A stretch of 64,000 nt of DNA from positions 9,734,001 to 9,798,000 of the forward strand of contig JAZBRS010000044.1 in NCBI GenBank assembly GCA_037176725.1, in the 5' to 3' direction. Each line of letters starts with the position of its first letter. Position 1 is the stretch's first letter. This DNA comes from Posidonia oceanica. Lineage: Eukaryota > Streptophyta > Magnoliopsida > Alismatales > Posidoniaceae. This document shows, piece by piece, positions 54,371 to 64,000 of the stretch. The position numbers and the translations under genes are program-made. The notes beneath the pieces are model-generated. The model was not told where the DNA came from. It did no database searches and saw only the letters and a list, made by a program, of their open reading frames with translations.

Positions 54371-54976
54371 TTATGTGTTCTTGATGTGAAGTTCTTCATT
54401 GTCAAATAGTAGGCATTTTCCATCATTTACTAGTGCATTATTTTCTTTGATTAGTTCTTCATTCTGTTGATTTAGATTTTTAGAAGTTAATTTTAAATGT
54501 TTGTATTGGTCATATAGTTCGTTGAAAGCATCTAACAACTCTTCCATATCTTCACTTTGGGATAGAGAAACATCTTCTTCTGCCATGAAGTACATATTTG
54601 CTATTTCATTGTCGGAAGATGATTCTTCATCAGAGGAAAAATCACTTTCATCCCAAGTGGCTTGAAGAGCCTTCTTTTTTGGCTTTTTAGATTCTTTTCT
54701 AAAATTTTCCATTTTGAGTAGAGGGCAATCTTATTTGAGGTGTCCTAGTTTGTTACATTTGAAGCATAGGGGTGTTTCATCTTGATTTTTTGTTTTCTCA
54801 AGAAAGCTTCCTTTCTTTTGAAGTTTTCTGTTTTTGATAAATCTTTTAAATTTTCTTGTAAAGAGAGCAATTTCCTCATCATCATCATTTTCTGACTTTT
54901 CTGAGTTAGTTGTTGTTTTTAGTGTAATAATTTTCTTACTTGTTTGTTTTTCATTTTCCTTTTCTTGCATTTGCAC
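54371..54976 (-). pseudogene. gag: Copia gag C-terminus with zinc knuckle
   Basis: Basic segment, then CFKCNKLGHLK followed by a stop in place of one residue and DC, a CCHC nucleic-acid-binding knuckle broken by a TAA at about 54731-54733. Downstream is an acidic Ser/Glu-rich segment (SDEESSSDNE) and a Leu/Asn-rich probable coiled coil. Confidence 0.85.
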
Positions 54977-55322
54977 TTCATATGATGTTAGATTCTGAAT
55001 TAAGTTTTCTAGTGAATAATTTGAGAGATCCTTTGCTTCCTCTATAGCAGTGATTTTCTTCTCTCATTCAGGAGTTAAGGATCTCAAGATTTTTCTCACC
55101 AAATCGCTTTGGGAATAGCCTTTTCCAAGAGCTTGTAGAGAGTTTGTTATATCACAAAATCTTGTGAACATCTCTCCTATTGGCTCATTGGGTTTCATTT
55201 TGAATAACTCATATTTGTGGACAAGCATGTTTATTTTTGTTTCCTTAACTTAATTTGTACCTTCATGAGTTACTTCTAGATCGTGTCATGCCTTATTTGC
55301 AGTATTACAATTAGATATTTTA

Positions 55323-55586
55323 TTAAACTGTTCTTGATTTATAGCACAGAATAAAATATTTAGACCTTGCATCTGATTGTGTTAAATGTTTATCTTCTTC
55401 ACTCCATTCTTTATATGATCTTTCATTTGGAGTAAAACCATTTATTACTATATCCCATAATTCAAAGTTAATAGATTTTAAATATATTATCATTCCACAT
55501 TTCCAATAACTGTAGTTATTGCCATCAAAAAATGGTGGCCTGTTAATACTTTGTCCCTTAATAATATTATTACTAGATGAAGCCAT
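55323..55586 (-). pseudogene. gag: Copia gag N-terminus
   Basis: Starts MASSSNNIIKGQSINRPPFF, then DGNNYSYWKCGMIIYLKS and LWDIVINGF, the usual start of copia gag (UBN2-type). A frame change near 55320 ends it after 87 codons. The start lies 59 bp after the LTR, as expected. Confidence 0.9.
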
Positions 55587-55631
55587 TTTTAGTCTAAATA
55601 GATTGTTAAATCTTTTGTTCTAGACAACCTT

Positions 55632-55643
55632 GCTCTGATACCA
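55632..55643 (-). promoter_or_regulatory. Primer-binding site of the copia element
   Basis: On the minus strand TGGTATCAGAGC, complementary to the 3' end of initiator-Met tRNA, 2 bp after the LTR end. Confidence 0.93.
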
Positions 55644-55645
55644 AT

Positions 55646-56406
55646 TGTTAGGATCGAGACGCTACTCTAGAGGGGGTGAATAGAGTATTTAAATTTTCTT
55701 TGTCTCTTAAAATTATTTACTTAACTTTACTTAGAAGAATTCAATTAAATATCAACTCAAATTGTATTCTACTTAAAACATACAAAAAAGAGGAAGAGAG
55801 ATAATGAAATTGACACAATGATGTATAGTGGTTCAGCCAACCCTGGCCTAGTCCACTCCCAAATCCCCTCTGGAGTTCCCTTAATATTAAATCAAAGTAA
55901 AACACTTACTTGATGAAGATTATCGTCTCCTCCACAATTCCCACGGAATCCTTCTCTCAAACTTGGAGAAGCTTGCACCATTGTTTACAAAGCAATTACA
56001 ATAGCTCTTCTTTTCTATCTCCCAATAGAATTTTGGCGAAAGTTGGCTAATTTGGCTCTTTCTTGCTAGACTTGGGAGAACTCTCAATATAGGTGGGAAT
56101 TACGCTCAAATATGAAGGATTTGATGATATATATGTGTAGGTATCATTTGGGGGTTCCTTGGGGCTCCTATTTATAAGTAAAGCAAGGCCCAAGGTTGTG
56201 TCTAACGGCTAGTACAACGTTCACAAACGGCAAGCACATTCGGTATGCCAAAATCATTCGATCGATCGAAATTTTGCAACGATCAACTAATTCAGATGAC
56301 CAACACTAGGGTGAGGAAATCTTAACAAGGTATTGAAAAGACAACCAGCATAGGGGAAAGGAAGTGTAAAGAGGATGACCGGCATTAGGGCGAGGAAATC
56401 CTAACA
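55646..56406 (-). repeat. 5' LTR of the copia element
   Basis: On the minus strand it starts TGTTAGGAT (56406) and ends ATCCTAACA (55646), a perfect 9-bp terminal inverted repeat. A TATAAATA on the minus strand (about 56168-56178) is a likely promoter TATA box. A second near-match to the outer end lies at 56317-56327 within a 38-bp imperfect duplication, so the outer boundary is less certain than the inner one. Confidence 0.72.
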
Positions 56407-56784
56407 TGGTATTGTAGATATCCCATTTTCGTATTTCCCAGAGTTCATAGAGGACAGGAACTTCTAAAGCACACAGATCACATAACTAAGGCTTTAATAA
56501 CACATTTTCTGGAGTTTTTGTGACTTGCTTAAAAACAACACTTGATTCTACTTAGCTCAAGGACGTTAGCTGTGGTAGAACTGACTCGCCCAAACTAGTG
56601 GCAAGTTTGAGTACCTTTGAGCACACTTTTCCACTCAAATCCGTGGCAGATTTGAGTTAAAGAAGATGTTTTTATGATTTCATGAGATATCTGAAGTTTT
56701 ACGGGCTTTTAATCGAGTTTTCTGGATCAAACTTAAAAGACAGGGTTAAAAATGCCAAAGACGTTGCTAGTTGCCAGCTAGGGA

Positions 56785-57085
56785 GGCGACTGGGATAGGC
56801 GCCATGTCAATAGGCGACTAACCTAAGTGCCACTCTAAGCGGCGACTAACAGTTGTGGGTTCCACTAACCGAATCGAGCGGTTATTTTTGACAGTTGTGT
56901 CCCATGATCCCCTTGACAGCTAGGCACCAACCTAAACGGTGACTAACCTCTAGACGCCAACCTAACCGGCGACTAACGATCTTGGCTCCCGTCAACCGAA
57001 TTTTCTACAATTTTCTCCACGTTTGACTGGGCGGTTGCTAGCCTTAGTCGCCTACCCATGCGGTGACTGGCCATAACTGCCACTT
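56785..57085 (+). repeat. Degenerate GGCGACTAAC-type repeats in Tat-3 LTR
   Basis: AGGCGACT, GGCGACTAACCTAA, GGCGACTAACAG, GGTGACTAACC, CGGCGACTAAC and related forms recur at 20-50 bp spacing. Similar motifs recur in the leader (58130-58160, 58910-58950). Confidence 0.65.
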
Positions 57086-57130
57086 TTTCTAGAAATTTCT
57101 ATGTGTTAACCACCTACACCCCTTGGAGTC

Positions 57131-57138
57131 TATAAATA
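57131..57138 (+). promoter_or_regulatory. TATA box of Tat-3 LTR
   Basis: TATAAATA in the context GTC-TATAAATA-GACCCC, a canonical plant TATA box. RNA start would be about 30 bp downstream. Confidence 0.75.
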
Positions 57139-57843
57139 GACCCCATGGGTCAGTGTTTGAACGCCCGGTCATTTCTAGAGAGAGCCCCTAGGCCAACTTG
57201 GTGAAAACCCTATGTTGGGAGAGAGCTCAAGAGAGAAAATCCTCTTTAGGTTTTAGGATCTTAAGCTTCCACCTTCAGAGAGGTAGAGTTTCCAATCCAG
57301 AAACCCTAGTCTCCACCCCCTATCCAGAGAAAAATCCTAGATCCCAGAGATCACTACACCCAACTACGATCTTAGAAATCCTCAGCTAAGATGGAGCTCC
57401 GACCGTGCCTCCACTTCTACACCACTACAAACAGCACGAGGGTGAAGGGAGTATTCTTCCAATCTAATTTCCCATTTCATATTGCATTCCTTAAAATAGG
57501 ACCCATAGCATGTGCATGCGGGGAACAACCCCCAGTTAGTATTAGGTTTAATTGCTTATGTTATTTTCTGTCTACTTTTATTAACATTTACTGCACTTGA
57601 ACTAATCTACATCTTTTATTTTCATTTGTTTTGAAGGAAAGGAAATTTCTTACATAACATGAAGGAGCTACTGGACGACATCCTGCCGTCGATCCAGTGA
57701 TTCGAGTACTCACAGCTTCATCATCTCCCCCCTAAGGTGTCTTGTTTACCCAAAGGTGAGTGGCGATCACAACAAAAGTTGATGACGTACGTGGAGGCAC
57801 AATCATCTTCTTAAACACCCCCCAAAATCCACATCCACAGAAG

Positions 57844-57861
57844 TGGCGATCACGGTGGGAC
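57844..57861 (+). promoter_or_regulatory. Likely primer-binding site of Tat-3
   Basis: TGGCGATCACGGTGGGAC resembles the complement of a plant tRNA-Arg 3' end (a different isoacceptor from that of Tat-1/Tat-2, as I recall the tRNAs). A weaker relative lies at 57762. Confidence 0.6.
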
Positions 57862-59246
57862 CCAATTTTAGCCAACCTCTGTGTAATGTAAGCAAATTCC
57901 TTTCCTTCATCCCTTTTATTTTGTAGATCTAAGTGTTATCTTCAGTTTGGAAATCGTGTGAGTAGGTTTTTCATGATACTGCAAACTTTTTGTTGTTTTT
58001 TTTACTGTTTCTGACACTAGTAAAACCCCTAGCTTCGACAGTTGGGACTATTTTACTAAGGTCAGGAGACTTTGGCACTGAGCCGCTCGTCCAAGGAGCG
58101 CCTGTCCAAGTCGCACCTCTAGGAGGTGACTGATAGGGGCACCACTATAACAGGCGACACATCCTGAGTCTGTTTATACTACAGATTATTACTATTTTTT
58201 CATAATTTGTGCTGTATTTTTAGATCTGCAGTAGCATAAAAAAAAAAAAAAAAAAACTCTTCCTGTCCATTGTGTTTTAGTTTTTTTAAAGATTTCTAGG
58301 TTTGCTTGTGTCCACCCTTAAGGTGGAAACTAATTCGTTTATATATTAAAGTAAAAGTTCCTTGAGGAAATCTTCCTCTAGTTAGAACAATTAACCTGAG
58401 CGAATCGAGGCCAGTGCAAGTCGCTCTCCCATACTCAGTGTTAATTGTGATAGCTAGATCAAGATCTTGAGGTGTCCTAAGTAGTTATTTTTGACTCCTC
58501 CTTCTCCTTGAGTCAAAAATAGCCCTTAGTAGATACTTGCACTTTAATATTTTATGTTTATTTACTGTTTTGTGGTTTGATTAAGTACCGAACCTAAGGA
58601 CAGAATCCTAAGTGGAGGGTCCCTCTTTAGAGAGACAAGCCTCCCATCTAAGCCCTCTTGGTGGACCTTAAAGAAGGTCAAGGAGGAATACCTGAAAGAA
58701 AAAAAAATCCCAGTTACTTGTGACCCACGCAGGTTTAATTAATCAATCCATTAATTAAACACTTAAACAAGTAAAAACAACGCACTGCTTGAAACCTATT
58801 TTTTATTATTTTTCCTGACTGTTGCGTGGTTTGTCCAAGACAGACCTGGTTTGCTGACTGAATAGAGGCATAGCTGCCTGTTCAGAAGGCGCCTCGCTCA
58901 ACCGCCGGTGAAACAGGTGACTTGTTTGGCCGCCTATAATATAGGTGACTGTAGGAAAAATGCTTCGTTTCAGTGCCTTGATTGCAGGGATTTTATATAT
59001 TATTGTTCACAAGGTTGCAGGCACAAACTGTTTCTTTTCCTGTTTATTTTCCCTTTATTTGATCAAGTCTGTATTAACTAGTGTATCGAGTCTGTAATTT
59101 CTTCTTCTTCAATCTCTTGTAATAGTTTGTAATAGTCTGAGGAAAAAGAAAAGAAAAAAAAGAAAAAGAAAAGAAGAAGAAAAAAAGAAAGAGACAAAAA
59201 AAAAAGAAAAAGAAAAAGAAAAAAAGAAGAAGAAGCAAATCTTGCA
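57862..59246 (+). other. Tat-3 leader
   Basis: 1.4 kb, no supported ORF. Includes an A run (58239-58257), scattered GGCGACT/GGTGACT motifs and a purine-rich tract of A and G (59138-59236) directly before the gag ATG. Confidence 0.65.
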
Positions 59247-59408
59247 ATGGAATTCGGTGGCACATCATCTACCTCTACCTCTATGGCGCAACAAAGTCAA
59301 GGCCCACATGGGTTCTTATTCAGAGCTTCAACTTCACAAACAGAGGAGCCAAAACCCCTAATTTCACTCAAGCGATGGGCTGAACATTTGAAGAAGAAAG
59401 AGAAGTAA
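59247..59408 (+). pseudogene. gag: Tat-3 gag, first part
   Basis: ATG 59247 opens 53 codons beginning MEFGGTSSTSTSMAQQ and ending KRWAEHLKKKEK before TAA. The rest of gag continues in another frame from about 59471. Either an indel or an intron could explain this; AA|GTAAG at 59404 resembles a donor, but the distance (about 66 bp) is short for a plant intron. Confidence 0.6.
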
Positions 59409-59470
59409 GCCACTCCCGACCATGGAGTGCCCCGTTTGAGCGTACAATTCCCAGGGTAACCTCCCACGTA

Positions 59471-61168
59471 GTGCCACCTACATCTACCGCTTCCTATCTG
59501 TCTGAGGAAGCGACTAATGAGATCTACCAACCTCTGGCACGGCACCACCACCCCTCATTTAGGAGCCTGCAAATTCCATTCGCCCATCAACCTTCTTTCC
59601 TAAACCCTTACCAAAACCCATTAACAACGCCCACTCACACATACAACATTCCACCAAGCCCCACTATAAACTTCCCTAACCAAAGTTCATTCACACCATA
59701 CCACACAACACCAACCTATCCTTCCATGCAGCAAATCATGCCATCATACACAACCTACCAACAACCACAATATCCCGGGACATCATACCAACCACAATAT
59801 CCTAGCATAACACACTCACCACAACCTCCCGCCAACGCACAATTATACTACACTCCACATCAATCCCAACCCTTCTCTCCACCTTACAATCCTCTACCAC
59901 CATCCTACCACCAAACACACGGGCACCTAAACCAGGGACAACAAGTCATGCTGGGACAGGACATCAAGAAAATGATCTCCGAAGCACTCACTGAGGCGGG
60001 AGTTACGACTAATGCACCGATAGGATTTGACACGTCCAAGTTTCCTCATTTTGTTCTTCCACCCGGATTCAAAATGCCAAAAATGAGGAAATACAGTGGA
60101 ATAGAGGATCCAAAGGGCCATCTAGCCAGATTTGCCATGGATGCTCTACCCTATCAATACGACAATGGGCTTATAATCTACCTCTTCTTTAAGAGCTTGG
60201 AAGGAGAAGCACTGGGATGGTTCAACATGCTCACAGCATATGATCTCAGTGACTTCAGGATGGTCCAAGAGAAATTTCTGCGCCAATATGTCCATCGCAT
60301 CCAACACGAACCTACAATGAGTGACCTCCTCGTTGAAAAGATGAAACCTAATGAGGAGTTTGCCACTTTTGCAAGTAGATGGAGAGACATGGCTGCAAGA
60401 TCTAAATGCTATATTCCTGAAAGCCAAGCAGTCGAAATCATCGTCCGAAACGCCACAGGAACACTCAGAACAGGGCTACTGATGAGTGACCTCCAAACAT
60501 ACCCTTAGCTACACAAATGCCCTGCAAGGATCCTCCGTCACCAAGAGGATCTACCATTCTTAGAACTCGAGGGAAGGGGCAAAAAGAAGGGCACTGGCTA
60601 TACACTTGAAGGGATCACTGGTGACATGGCACAGGTCTCAATCCAGCAGAAGCAGAAGGGCCAATACCAGTTTGAGCAATCACTCCTGGCCAAAGGGCAA
60701 TTGACCCAATATCAGCCAGAGCAGTACTTGAGCCAATCAGTGCATTACTAGGGGCAGTTAGTGCAGTCAATGCAGCACCAACAACAACAGCCACCTGATT
60801 ATCCAGTACATGCCCAGCAAAGATACCAGGGACAACAACAGGGGCAGAAGAATTATCACAATGTTCCTCCTCCACGGAACTACAAAGGCCATCAGAGGAA
60901 AAACTATCCTCTGCTTCCTGAATCAATCCCCGATACATTCAAGATGCTGGTTGAGAGTGGAGATCTGCAGCTCCTAGAGCCCAGTCCGAGTTATCCAAAC
61001 GCTAATATGGCCAAGCATTGCCCTTATCATCAGAACAATGGACACACCCTTGAAGAATGCTTCACTGTCAAAGATAAAATACACAATCTTATTGACAAGG
61101 GCGAGATCATGTGGTCTAAGCTCAAAGCCAGACTAAAGGCAGCTCAGGAAGGACAACAGGTAATGTAG
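59471..61168 (+). pseudogene. gag: Tat-3 gag, main part
   Basis: Pro/Gln/Tyr/Thr-rich N-terminal region (59480-59940), then the gag core: FDTSKFPHFVLPPGFKMPKM, EDPKGHLARFAM, FFKSLEGEALGWFNML, VQEKFLRQYV, EEFATFASRWRDMA. The C-terminal HCPYHQNNGHTLEECFTVKD with KIHNLIDKGEI is the Tat-type zinc-like motif. Stops at about 60506 and 60749 (TAG) interrupt one otherwise continuous frame. It is more distant from Tat-1/Tat-2 gag than these are from each other. Confidence 0.88.
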
Positions 61169-61902
61169 ATACACCAAGAGCCCTTGTTCAACTACCGAGT
61201 AGATCATGTGGATGCAGAGATCATCTTATCAGCTGCTCGGGCTGAATTTGCATCCATCCAGTGCATACCAGTAGATCTAGAGCAAAGCCCATCTAGCGAA
61301 GGGGACCTTGATTCCCATGTACTCCAGGACTTAACAAAGGAAGGTTGCTCACCCATCTATGACGGGTACACTGACCCAAACTGGTACAATGAAAAGGCAG
61401 TGGACTATCAGATGTTCCAGGACTTAACAGAAGAAGACCAGTCACCCATCTACGATGAGTATGCTGATTCAGACTGATATAAAACAGAAGCTGCACTTGG
61501 TTCACTCTGCCAAGCTCTCTAAGCAGCACAAGCTAAAGTTGATCCTCCTCCCAAGCCACCCGATCCTACAAACGGACACACTAGGGGCAGTCATAAACAC
61601 TGTGGCTACGAAGGAAAGGTTACTACAGAGCACATCGGCAGCCACACTTCAAGAGGAGGGGGACATCTGATAGCCTCACTCCAAGACAAAGCCACCAGGG
61701 TCACACTGCCTAGAACAGGTCGAGACCAGTCCGACTCTAACCCTCTGAAAGCAAAGACAGGGCGCAAACCAAAAGAAAGACAAGAACATGTGCCACCAGC
61801 ACCTGACTACTACATGCCAATGGTAGACTTCCACAGTCACCCCTCAGGTAAGCCCCCTCATCTGGGAAGGGAGGTGCAAAGTTCCACTGAACCCGACTGA
61901 GG
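61169..61902 (+). pseudogene. Tat-3 post-gag frame
   Basis: The same frame continues after the TAG at 61166-61168. It holds two imperfect copies of a FQDLTEEDQSPIYDEY-type unit (61320-61470), then stops at 61475 (TGA) and about 61520 (TAA), and ends about 61900 after PDYYMPMVDFHSHPSG. In other Tat elements protease would follow gag here. No protease motif is present. Confidence 0.5.
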
Positions 61903-62414
61903 GCAGTGGTTAATTTAAGTAAAACTTGTAAATAAGACATTTTTCTTTCCATACTCTATTTTCCATTATTTTTTCTTTATTTGGTATCTAATGCTAAGTG
62001 AGATTATAGAATAAAATAAATAAAAATGATTGATGAGTGTGGACTGTACCTAACAACTTAGAGTACAAAGCAACATTGCCAAAATATTGTTTAAGGTTTC
62101 CCAAGCAGAGACCGTCACACCCAGGGAAGGTCCAACCACTGGTGGTGACAACCTAAAGGCATCTTTAGATCCGTGGGAGTTACATACAATACACCCTTAA
62201 TTAGTATGCCAAAGTCAAGAAAGAACCGAAGACCAAGTCCTAGCCAAAGGAAGAAAGTTGTGTCCTAAATAGAAAAGGAACTGAACAAATAGGGTAACCT
62301 CAACCTTGTCCTGTCTGCACATACACTTGCACGGGGAGGTAAGAGAAAGGCAAGCTCGGAGCAGAGGCTTTTGGTACAAACCGCTTGCCAAATAACTTAG
62401 AAAGTGTCCAGAAA

Positions 62415-62575
62415 AGATGGCAGCAAAAACTGCCCAAACAGAGTGGAAAGAAGACAGCAAAGAAGCTGTCCAAGTGAGGAACAAATGAAAAGAGATAGTA
62501 AAAGAAACTGTCCAACTAAAAGAGGTCAGCAAAGAGCCGTCCAAAGAGCGGAAAAGGAACATGGCAAAAGCTGTC
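62415..62575 (+). repeat. Hairpin repeats after Tat-3 gag
   Basis: Four degenerate units of 35-45 bp. Hairpins: GGCAG-CAAAAA-CTGCC (62419-62434), GACAGC-AAAGAA-GCTGTC (62453-62470) and GATAG...CTGTC (62494-62512, one G-T pair). The fourth is imperfect. Confidence 0.65.
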
Positions 62576-62884
62576 TGTGTCTAAAGCCTAAATCCTAGAA
62601 AGACGCATTAAGGACCAAAGAAAGACAAGTGGAATTCAAGACCTAAGCCAAAGTCGAGAGCTTTGCACTTCAAACCTCCTCCACCTATCTCACTCACAGA
62701 CAAGGGGTAGGAAATCTTAGAAGTTCAAGGACTGATTAAATGAAGGAAACAATAATCAAACTAAGGCTAGTATAAGGTCCCAAGTTCTCAAAAGACGAGG
62801 CATGTTAGAAGGGAAAGCTCTCTCACCCTAGATAATACCCGGCAATGCTGCAAAGGCTATGAGTAGACGGTTGTGATTGCACTC

Positions 62885-63030
62885 ATCAATCCAAAAATAT
62901 CAAAAAAAATAGAAAACCAAAAACACCAAAAAATCATAAAATCCCAAATCTCAAAAAAATAGAAAATCCAAAACCCCAAAAAATCAGAAAGTCTAAAAAT
63001 TCAAAAAATTAAAAACATCCAAGAAAACCA
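62885..63030 (+). repeat. AAAAATC-type low-complexity tract
   Basis: Irregular repeats of CAAAAAATCAGAAAATCC type. A-rich, no ORF, comparable in position to the A-rich runs after integrase in Tat-1 and Tat-2. Confidence 0.7.
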
Positions 63031-64000
63031 AAAAGAAGTACCATCCACCCTACATACAAATGAAAACTTAGTAAGTAGGAAAAATTAGAATTAGTCTGGC
63101 CGGTGATGCAACAATCATTCACCTCGGATTTGGAGATAACGTCCTACTCAAGCGTGTCTCACGGCTTGGGTGCGTTTTCTCAACAAAGACATTGCTTCTG
63201 CAATAATCTTGAGAGCATCTACGGATGACTCACAATCAGCATCTACTGGGCTCCAATTTTCCATCTCTCAGTTGAGGCCAAGACTAATTCCCTCCACCTA
63301 GTTCGCAAGCATGTTGATTAAGAGACTACTTTATCTCCTATACAACTATAACTTAGTCAATCTCCTTAGGAGCTAGGAAAGGTTCACCTGTGATTACTAA
63401 CATCTTTTGTTAAGTGTGCAGGTATACAAAGCTTACAACATAAAGAATGAGCTCACGCCTAAGGGACTCATATAGTGTGCAAAGGCACACCCACTTTGAC
63501 TAAAAGGCAAACCCCATTTGGCAAAGGAAGGGTTCACTCCCTCACCCGGCTCTTTAATCATAGAACTCCTTTATTTGCCAAATCAAGCTGTGGGATGACA
63601 GTCCTTTCCCGAGAGTACCGGTCACACTTGAGGACGGAAAACACTTGACCACAACGAATTGCATTCATTCATTTTGCATATGTCCATATGGTTTGGGACC
63701 AACTGTACCCCACCAGCCTAACCTAGCATATGGACCATTCATTGCATCATATGTTGCATTTGCATTTGTTTGCTTGAATCATGCATCCATGCATTTTCTC
63801 ATATCATTGGAAGTGGAGCATGGACGGAGCATTGTCCTTCAAGAGTGTTAGAAAACTTAGGACATGTGATTCTCCTAGGGCCAACCTAGTTCCTACCAAT
63901 CCTTCTATCAATTCCAATCCGAGTAAAATCTCAAACATGACGCCACAAGAGCACTCATTTTCGATCGTGTAAAGGGTCCTGCTCGACGATTTCCTTCCTA

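Larger units (their letters stand above)
53457..55586 (-). pseudogene. Copia gag, protease and pre-integrase region
   Basis: Minus-strand start of the copia polyprotein, ATG at 55584-55586. Order: gag N-terminus, gap with stops, Asp/Glu/Lys-rich segment with zinc knuckle, coiled-coil-like acidic segment, protease, pre-integrase zinc region (CDACQFGKQI near 53465). Stops and frame changes occur throughout, for example at 55320, after the zinc-knuckle HLK (54731) and at about 54366. Tat-2 cuts it at 53456. Confidence 0.9.
56413..57839 (+). repeat. 5' LTR of Tat-3
   Basis: TGTAGATATCCC to CATCCACA, 4 bp before the PBS-like site. It contains a GGCGACT repeat zone (56785-57085) and TATAAATA at 57131-57138. 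The other LTR is not in the window, so the end is set only by CA and the PBS. Confidence 0.62.
56413..64000 (+). mobile_element. Tat-3: gypsy-type element with gag but no pol in view
   Basis: Starts TGTAGATATCCC, like the TGTAGACACCC of Tat-2, 7 bp after the copia LTR. It has a promoter with TATA box, a PBS-like site, a long leader and a Tat-type gag. No protease, RT, RNase H or integrase appears between gag and the window end. The 3' part is outside the window. Possibly a gag-only (TR-GAG-like) or pol-deleted derivative. Confidence 0.72.
61903..64000 (+). other. Tat-3 non-coding region after gag
   Basis: 2.1 kb without a supported gene. Holds a short hairpin array (62415-62575), an A-rich tract of AAAAATC phrases (62885-63030) and a CCGGTGATG stretch (63100-63115) reminiscent of the post-integrase spacer of Tat-1 (17140). 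This would fit gag joined directly to post-pol sequence. Confidence 0.55.

Noticed and set aside
56317..56327. Outer end of the copia LTR at the first ATCTTAACA
   Set aside because: The second copy (56398-56406) gives a perfect 9-bp terminal inverted repeat with the inner end; the first has a mismatch. Kept as an uncertainty in the findings.
59405..59470. Short intron joining the two parts of Tat-3 gag
   Set aside because: A GTAAG and a downstream AG exist, but about 66 bp is short for a plant intron and an indel explains the frame change equally well.

Overview
This window is plant nuclear DNA made entirely of nested LTR retrotransposons. I see no host gene, tRNA or rRNA. The evidence for a plant is a copia primer-binding site matching initiator-Met tRNA, Ty3/gypsy elements of the Tat (Ogre/Retand) type with a second, archaeal-type RNase H, tRNA-Arg-like primer sites, and a plant-mobile-domain-like gene carried by two of the elements. 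A flowering plant with a large genome is most likely; the species cannot be read from the sequence.

Layout. (1) A decayed Ty1/copia element (SIRE-like organisation) lies on the minus strand and is cut into three pieces: 1-353 (after the integrase core), 28736-29205 (integrase core) and 53457-56406 (pre-integrase, protease, gag, PBS, 5' LTR). Its 3' part lies left of the window. (2) Tat-1, 354-28730 (28.4 kb, plus strand), sits in the copia integrase gene with 5-bp target duplications TTAAT and LTRs of about 6.4 kb. (3) Tat-2, 29206-53451 (24.2 kb, plus strand), sits in the same copia gene only 470 bp further on, with target duplications ATTTG and LTRs of about 4.7 kb. (4) Tat-3 starts at 56413 and runs off the right end; it has a 1.4-kb LTR, a PBS and a gag gene, but no protease, RT or integrase in the 2.1 kb after gag.

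Tat-1 and Tat-2 are diverged relatives with the same plan: giant LTR with an A-rich telo-box-containing start, a C-rich exon-like part, a T-rich repeat-filled probable intron and a strongly conserved 3' block; tRNA-Arg-type PBS; 1.3-kb leader; gag, aspartic protease, G-patch-like segment, RT, degenerate gypsy RNase H, archaeal-type RNase H, integrase; a 1.5-kb spacer; a plant-mobile-domain-like ORF in the env position; a 3' UTR packed with short hairpin repeats; and a polypurine tract. Both polyproteins are broken by many stops and small frameshifts. Most stops are C-to-T type changes of CAG, TGG or CGA, as expected for methylated, silenced DNA. Two in-frame stops are shared by both copies.

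The most unusual feature is the set of tandem hairpin arrays. In the 3' UTRs of Tat-1 and Tat-2 several repeat families keep a TCCG-type loop while the stems change on both sides together (GATAAG/CTTATC, GATAG/CTATC, TGATA/TATCA, TGATGA/TCATCA, GATG/CATC). A separate hairpin array (GGCAC/GTGCC) fills the LTR, and Tat-3 has another (GGCAG/CTGCC, GACAGC/GCTGTC) after gag.
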